In this document: in pieces, positions 35,061-37,827 of the stretch
How the letters are laid out: each line of letters starts with the position of its first letter
How positions within the stretch are numbered: the stretch's first letter is position 1
NCBI RefSeq assembly: GCF_004000845.1
Contig: NZ_BIMA01000066.1
Location: 1-37,827 of the forward strand
Reading direction: 5' to 3'
From: Paenibacillus koleovorans NBRC 103111
GTDB lineage: Bacteria > Bacillota > Bacilli > Paenibacillales > NBRC-103111
DNA length: 37,827 nucleotides
Translations under genes and position numbers: made by a program
Notes under the pieces: model-generated
The model's input: the letters and a program-made list of their open reading frames with translations, nothing else
What the model was told of the DNA's origin: nothing
Databases searched by the model: none

Positions 35061-36092
35061 TTAACGTTGCAGGACGTTCACCGTCAGAGGCGTGTGTGCG
35101 GAGCTTAAGCGGCGGATGTCTGCCCCGAATTCCAGTACTGCGGCGATCCGTTCCTGAGGCCGAATTCCAAATGGCGTACATTTTTCGCGACTGTAAGTCC
35201 ATTCCGGAATGGTTCGGTAAACGTGCCAGTGGTTGGTCTTGGTCAACAATTGAAAGTTCTGAATCAGACTGCATACGGCCGCGTAATCCTCATCCTGCTT
35301 GTGGAGATCGCCTTCTTCCTTGGCCACGACAAGCAGGAATTCCGTGGACGAGTTCCCTTGTAAACTGCGAAGTTTGCCGGCCGCTTCTCCTCCTGTTACA
35401 TAGACAAAACGCCACGGTTCCCGCATCCCGTCGTTTGGCGCATAGACAGCTGCATTCAACATTCCCAGAATGGTTTGCGGAGAATACGGCAAAATGTCCG
35501 CATTCATGTGCGGGTGCGGGTGGTCATCCCCGCCGATCACCGTCCATTTCTGTTCCGCAGGCGTTCTCTTCCGGGCTCTGGGCACTTTCTCAAAGTATCC
35601 GATACTCAGAATTCCGGCAAAACGCTCCCCGTTCTGCAATCCGATTTCCTTGAAGAAAGTCTCGCTCATGATTTGCGGGTCCGTATACCACAGCATGCCC
35701 AGCCCTTGCTCCCAGCCTAGCAGTTGGAAATTCTGCATGATGCTGCAGACCGCGGCGTAATTCTCGTCGCTCTGCCGCCGCGTGTTGGCGGATTCCGTAA
35801 TGAAAGCTAATTGAGCGGGAATCTCGGCGGCTTGTTTGCTAAAAAAGTCGGTCATTCTGTCGGGAATGAACTTGCCGAAACGACTTTCCTTGATCTTGGC
35901 GAGCATGCTTCCGGCCAGCCGTTGACGCGATTCCAGGGAATCGTAATAGATGCAGCGCCAGCGTGGAGTGCCCGCGGGTTCATACAAACCGGCGGCTTCA
36001 TTCAACAAGGAAATAATCTGCTCTTGCGCGACTGGCGTGGACTTGAATTTGCGAATCGTTCTGCGTTCTCTTATCGTTGCGGAAGCATTAAT
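35061..36092 (-). CDS. Tandem-domain nitroreductase-family flavoprotein with apparent ATT start
   Basis: The protein (343 aa if begun at ATT 36092) contains two nitroreductase-like halves. The first has the FMN-binding N-terminal motif RERRTIRKFKSTPVAQEQII, which lies upstream of the first standard start (TTG 36008), then YAAVCSIMQNFQLLGWEQGLGML. The second repeats YAAVCSLIQNFQLL and has ILGMLNAAVYAPNDGMREPW but lacks its own RRSIR motif. GGAGGGG lies 6 nt before ATT 36092, ideal spacing. An ATG at 36088 is out of frame and ends after five codons. So either a rare ATT start is used or there is a 1-2-nt indel near the start. Family members reduce nitro or quinone substrates with NAD(P)H. It is divergent from the MarR gene. 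Confidence 0.75.
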   Translation of the reverse strand: MNASATIRERRTIRKFKSTPVAQEQIISLLNEAAGLYEPAGTPRWRCIYYDSLESRQRLAGSMLAKIKESRFGKFIPDRMTDFFSKQAAEIPAQLAFITESANTRRQSDENYAAVCSIMQNFQLLGWEQGLGMLWYTDPQIMSETFFKEIGLQNGERFAGILSIGYFEKVPRARKRTPAEQKWTVIGGDDHPHPHMNADILPYSPQTILGMLNAAVYAPNDGMREPWRFVYVTGGEAAGKLRSLQGNSSTEFLLVVAKEEGDLHKQDEDYAAVCSLIQNFQLLTKTNHWHVYRTIPEWTYSREKCTPFGIRPQERIAAVLEFGADIRRLSSAHTPLTVNVLQR

Positions 36093-36114
36093 AAGAATCC
36101 CCTCCTGCGCTGAT

Positions 36115-36134
36115 ATTGTTAACTAGTTAACAAT
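36115..36134. promoter_or_regulatory. 20-bp perfect palindrome, probable MarR operator
   Basis: ATTGTTAACTAGTTAACAAT is its own reverse complement. It begins 23 bp from the nitroreductase start. A weaker second copy (GTTAATGAGTAAAC, 10 of 14 matching the core) follows at 36142-36155. MarR dimers bind such palindromes, so the site probably controls the nitroreductase gene and the marR gene itself. Confidence 0.7.
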
Positions 36135-36273
36135 TAATTTTGTTAATGAGTAAACTATATAATCGAATGAGGGGTGCTGTCAATCGGAAGTTTGGATGAA
36201 TGATGCGGTTTGATTGTTTTGATGGAGTGTGCTATGTTGGTTTACATATAAACAAAAAGGGGAGACCGAATGT

Positions 36274-36795
36274 ATGAACTCGTCCGAGGGACTTAAACGG
36301 TTGCTGTACAGCCGATTTCTTCATTTTGCGCATTTGACCGAACAAATCTTCACGACGGAAAGCGAAGAATTCGCGGATTTCGCCCGGCTGAAAGGGCTGA
36401 GTTCGTTCCCGACCAATCTAACCAGCGTCCATACCATCGATTGCATCGGCCATAATGAGCCTATCAATAATACTTCCATTGCGGAGAAAATGAATTTATC
36501 CAAGGCGAGCATTACCAAGATCAGCACCAAGCTGCTGGAGGAAGACTTCATCAAACGCAGCCAGATGAACGACAACAAAAAAGAAGTCTATTTCAGCCTG
36601 ACGCCCAAAGGCCGACAGATCTTCGAGGTTCATGCCATGATGCATGTCTTCATCGAGAACCGTTTTATCGATGCAATGAATGTCTTTTCGGAATCGGAGC
36701 TTCAGGCCGTCCTGAAGTTCTTTGAAATGATGAATCAACATAACGATAATATCGCAAAAGGGGAAGAAATATTGCCCGCACAGCAAGGGCATTGA
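36274..36795 (+). CDS. MarR-family transcriptional regulator
   Basis: This 173-aa winged-helix protein has the recognition region NTSIAEKMNLSKASITKIST and wing FSLTPKGRQIFEV, followed by a dimerisation helix. AAGGGGAG precedes the ATG at 36274; an in-frame start at 36229 lies further up without a site. It is divergent from the tandem nitroreductase gene with a 20-bp palindrome between. MarR proteins often sense phenolics, quinones or oxidants and derepress a neighbouring detoxifying flavoenzyme, which fits this pair. Confidence 0.88.
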   Translation: MNSSEGLKRLLYSRFLHFAHLTEQIFTTESEEFADFARLKGLSSFPTNLTSVHTIDCIGHNEPINNTSIAEKMNLSKASITKISTKLLEEDFIKRSQMNDNKKEVYFSLTPKGRQIFEVHAMMHVFIENRFIDAMNVFSESELQAVLKFFEMMNQHNDNIAKGEEILPAQQGH

Positions 36796-36830
36796 GGAAA
36801 GCATAATAGAATCTAAGGCCAAAATGATCC

Positions 36831-36852
36831 GCAGGATGACAGAGAATCCTGC
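36831..36852. terminator. Hairpin between convergent genes
   Basis: GCAGGAT at 36831-36837 pairs with ATCCTGC at 36846-36852. It lies 7 nt beyond the minus-strand stop at 36859 and is followed on that strand by ATTTT; it may also stop transcripts of the MarR gene ending at 36795. Confidence 0.5.
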
Positions 36853-36858
36853 AGATTT

Positions 36859-37803
36859 CTATGATATGGAATTTTCAATAGCTTTGTGTTGTTCATTGTT
36901 TTCAAATGCCACAGTAAGACGCGGTAAAGGTATGCCTAACTTTTTTGCTTCTCTCATAACTTCAAGTACCGCAAAACCTGCTTTACTATTGTTGTATTCC
37001 ATGAAAAGTCGTGGTAAGCTGCCCTTTGCAAAAATAACCTTGTTAAAAAGCGTGCCGAGAAGTGCAGGTGGAATCTTAGTCAACAGTAGAGAAATCGTAT
37101 CAATCTTTGCACCTCTCGCTTTAAGTACAGGGACAATTTCCCTCATATTCTTACCAACATTTGCGAATGAGTCACTATGATTCATGAGTGCTGGAAAACT
37201 TCCCAGTTTTAACACCTCGGTCTCCATAGCCGCATTCATGGCAAAGTGATTCCATAGCCAGTTTTGCATATCCTTTACCCAACTAATTTTAAAATGGGCA
37301 CTTTCAAATAGTTCTTTGACCTTGTTGTTAATTTGTTCAGTGCCTACCCGTGGTTTTTCCAGAAATAGCATTTTCAAAAAGCCACCTCTAAGCCTATTGT
37401 CCGCGATGCCGCCTCCTCCTCCTGGGAATCCAAAGACAACATTGTTCATAGACAATGGTGAGATCGATGATTTCAAATCTTGCCAAACGTTATTGAATAT
37501 TAGGACAGGGGTGGTTCCAGCAACAGTCGATAGTAATTGTGCTGCTTCTGGAAGTTGTTCCGTGTTGACACTCACAATAATGAGATCATAATTTGGGCTC
37601 AGCTCCTCGTGCAGTTTGACGTTCCAGCTTTCTTTTATTAGCTGTTTCCCTCTTCGTGCGTCCCACATTTCAAGCTCTATGTTGCTTCCGAAGGTTTCTT
37701 TTCTCCCTTTTCTAACGTAAAACTCAACTGTATGCCCTGCCTTTTCAAAAGCCCAAGCATATTGGGTCGATATTACACCTCTACCGAAGAATAAAATTCT
37801 CAT
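36859..37803 (-). CDS. Ketopantoate reductase family (ApbA/PanE-like) oxidoreductase
   Basis: This 314-aa protein begins MRILFFGRGVISTQYAWAFE, a Rossmann nucleotide-binding motif of the GxGxx(G/A) type with the middle glycine replaced, followed by LIIVSVNTEQLPEA and VLIFNNVWQD as in PanE-type enzymes. The C-terminal helical domain is present (WLWNHFAMNAAMETE, where family members have the catalytic Lys-Asn block). Ketopantoate reductase makes pantoate for coenzyme A with NADPH. The poor conservation of the GxGxxG motif and active-site Lys suggests a paralogue with another 2-oxo or alcohol substrate. AGGAGG precedes the ATG at 37803. Only 24 nt of upstream sequence remain in the window. Confidence 0.8.
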   Translation of the reverse strand: MRILFFGRGVISTQYAWAFEKAGHTVEFYVRKGRKETFGSNIELEMWDARRGKQLIKESWNVKLHEELSPNYDLIIVSVNTEQLPEAAQLLSTVAGTTPVLIFNNVWQDLKSSISPLSMNNVVFGFPGGGGGIADNRLRGGFLKMLFLEKPRVGTEQINNKVKELFESAHFKISWVKDMQNWLWNHFAMNAAMETEVLKLGSFPALMNHSDSFANVGKNMREIVPVLKARGAKIDTISLLLTKIPPALLGTLFNKVIFAKGSLPRLFMEYNNSKAGFAVLEVMREAKKLGIPLPRLTVAFENNEQHKAIENSIS

Positions 37804-37827
37804 ATTAGCCTCCTAAAAATATATGTT

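Overview
The window looks like chromosomal DNA of a Paenibacillaceae-type Firmicute (Paenibacillus, Cohnella or a close relative). Reasons: strong AGGAGG-like ribosome binding sites before almost every gene, an LplA/LplB/LplC-type sugar ABC transporter led by a membrane-anchored AraC regulator, a very large secreted heparinase-fold lyase, an S-layer-homology (SLH) surface protein, and an ECF sigma factor embedded in an ABC-transporter operon. The assignment is inference from gene content; no marker gene for taxonomy is present.

Layout. 1-1760: decayed left edge with a frameshifted ISL3-type transposase tail, a VOC/glyoxalase-fold gene and a terminator. 1761-14162, all minus strand: a polysaccharide-utilisation locus, read in the order AraC sensor-regulator, two sugar permeases, solute-binding lipoprotein, CE7 acetyl esterase, and a 1747-aa lyase with four C-terminal lectin-like repeats. 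A cre-like (CcpA) site lies before the first permease gene. 14163-16310: a scrap zone holding an orphan Phd/YefM antitoxin with its own promoter and palindrome, a glycosyltransferase cut at both ends, and a slightly defective tRNA-Ala(GGC) followed by a perfect 20-bp terminator stem. 16547-22683: two small membrane-protein genes (minus), divergent from a six-gene operon (ABC ATPase, large permease with an extracytoplasmic domain, second permease, ECF sigma factor, membrane protein or anti-sigma candidate, second ABC ATPase). 22753-23330: an IS66 TnpA remnant and a second, degenerate tRNA-Ala 3' part with its hairpin. 23448-30358: a MalT-like LuxR regulator divergent from a 1397-aa GLUG/Ig-like/SLH surface protein. 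30561-31031: an unknown small gene and a Vsr (mismatch endonuclease) stump. 31166-34503: an AraC regulator convergent with a GH2 beta-mannosidase. 35061-36795: a tandem-domain nitroreductase that seems to use an ATT start, divergent from a MarR regulator across a perfect 20-bp palindrome. 36859-37803: a ketopantoate-reductase-family protein.

How the genes work together. The minus-strand sugar locus is consistent with extracellular sensing, deacetylation and lyase cleavage of an acetylated acidic polysaccharide, followed by uptake of oligosaccharides. The sigma/ABC operon resembles in concept the Bacillus subtilis sigY-yxlCDEFG operon (ECF sigma, anti-sigma, small membrane proteins, ABC ATPase and permease). 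It has a different gene order and two ATPases, and an ECF-type promoter (AAAC, 16 nt, CGTC, with a T-tract after the -35) lies just before the first gene. This module, bracketed by tRNA-Ala-derived sequence, is the most promising little-described system in the window.
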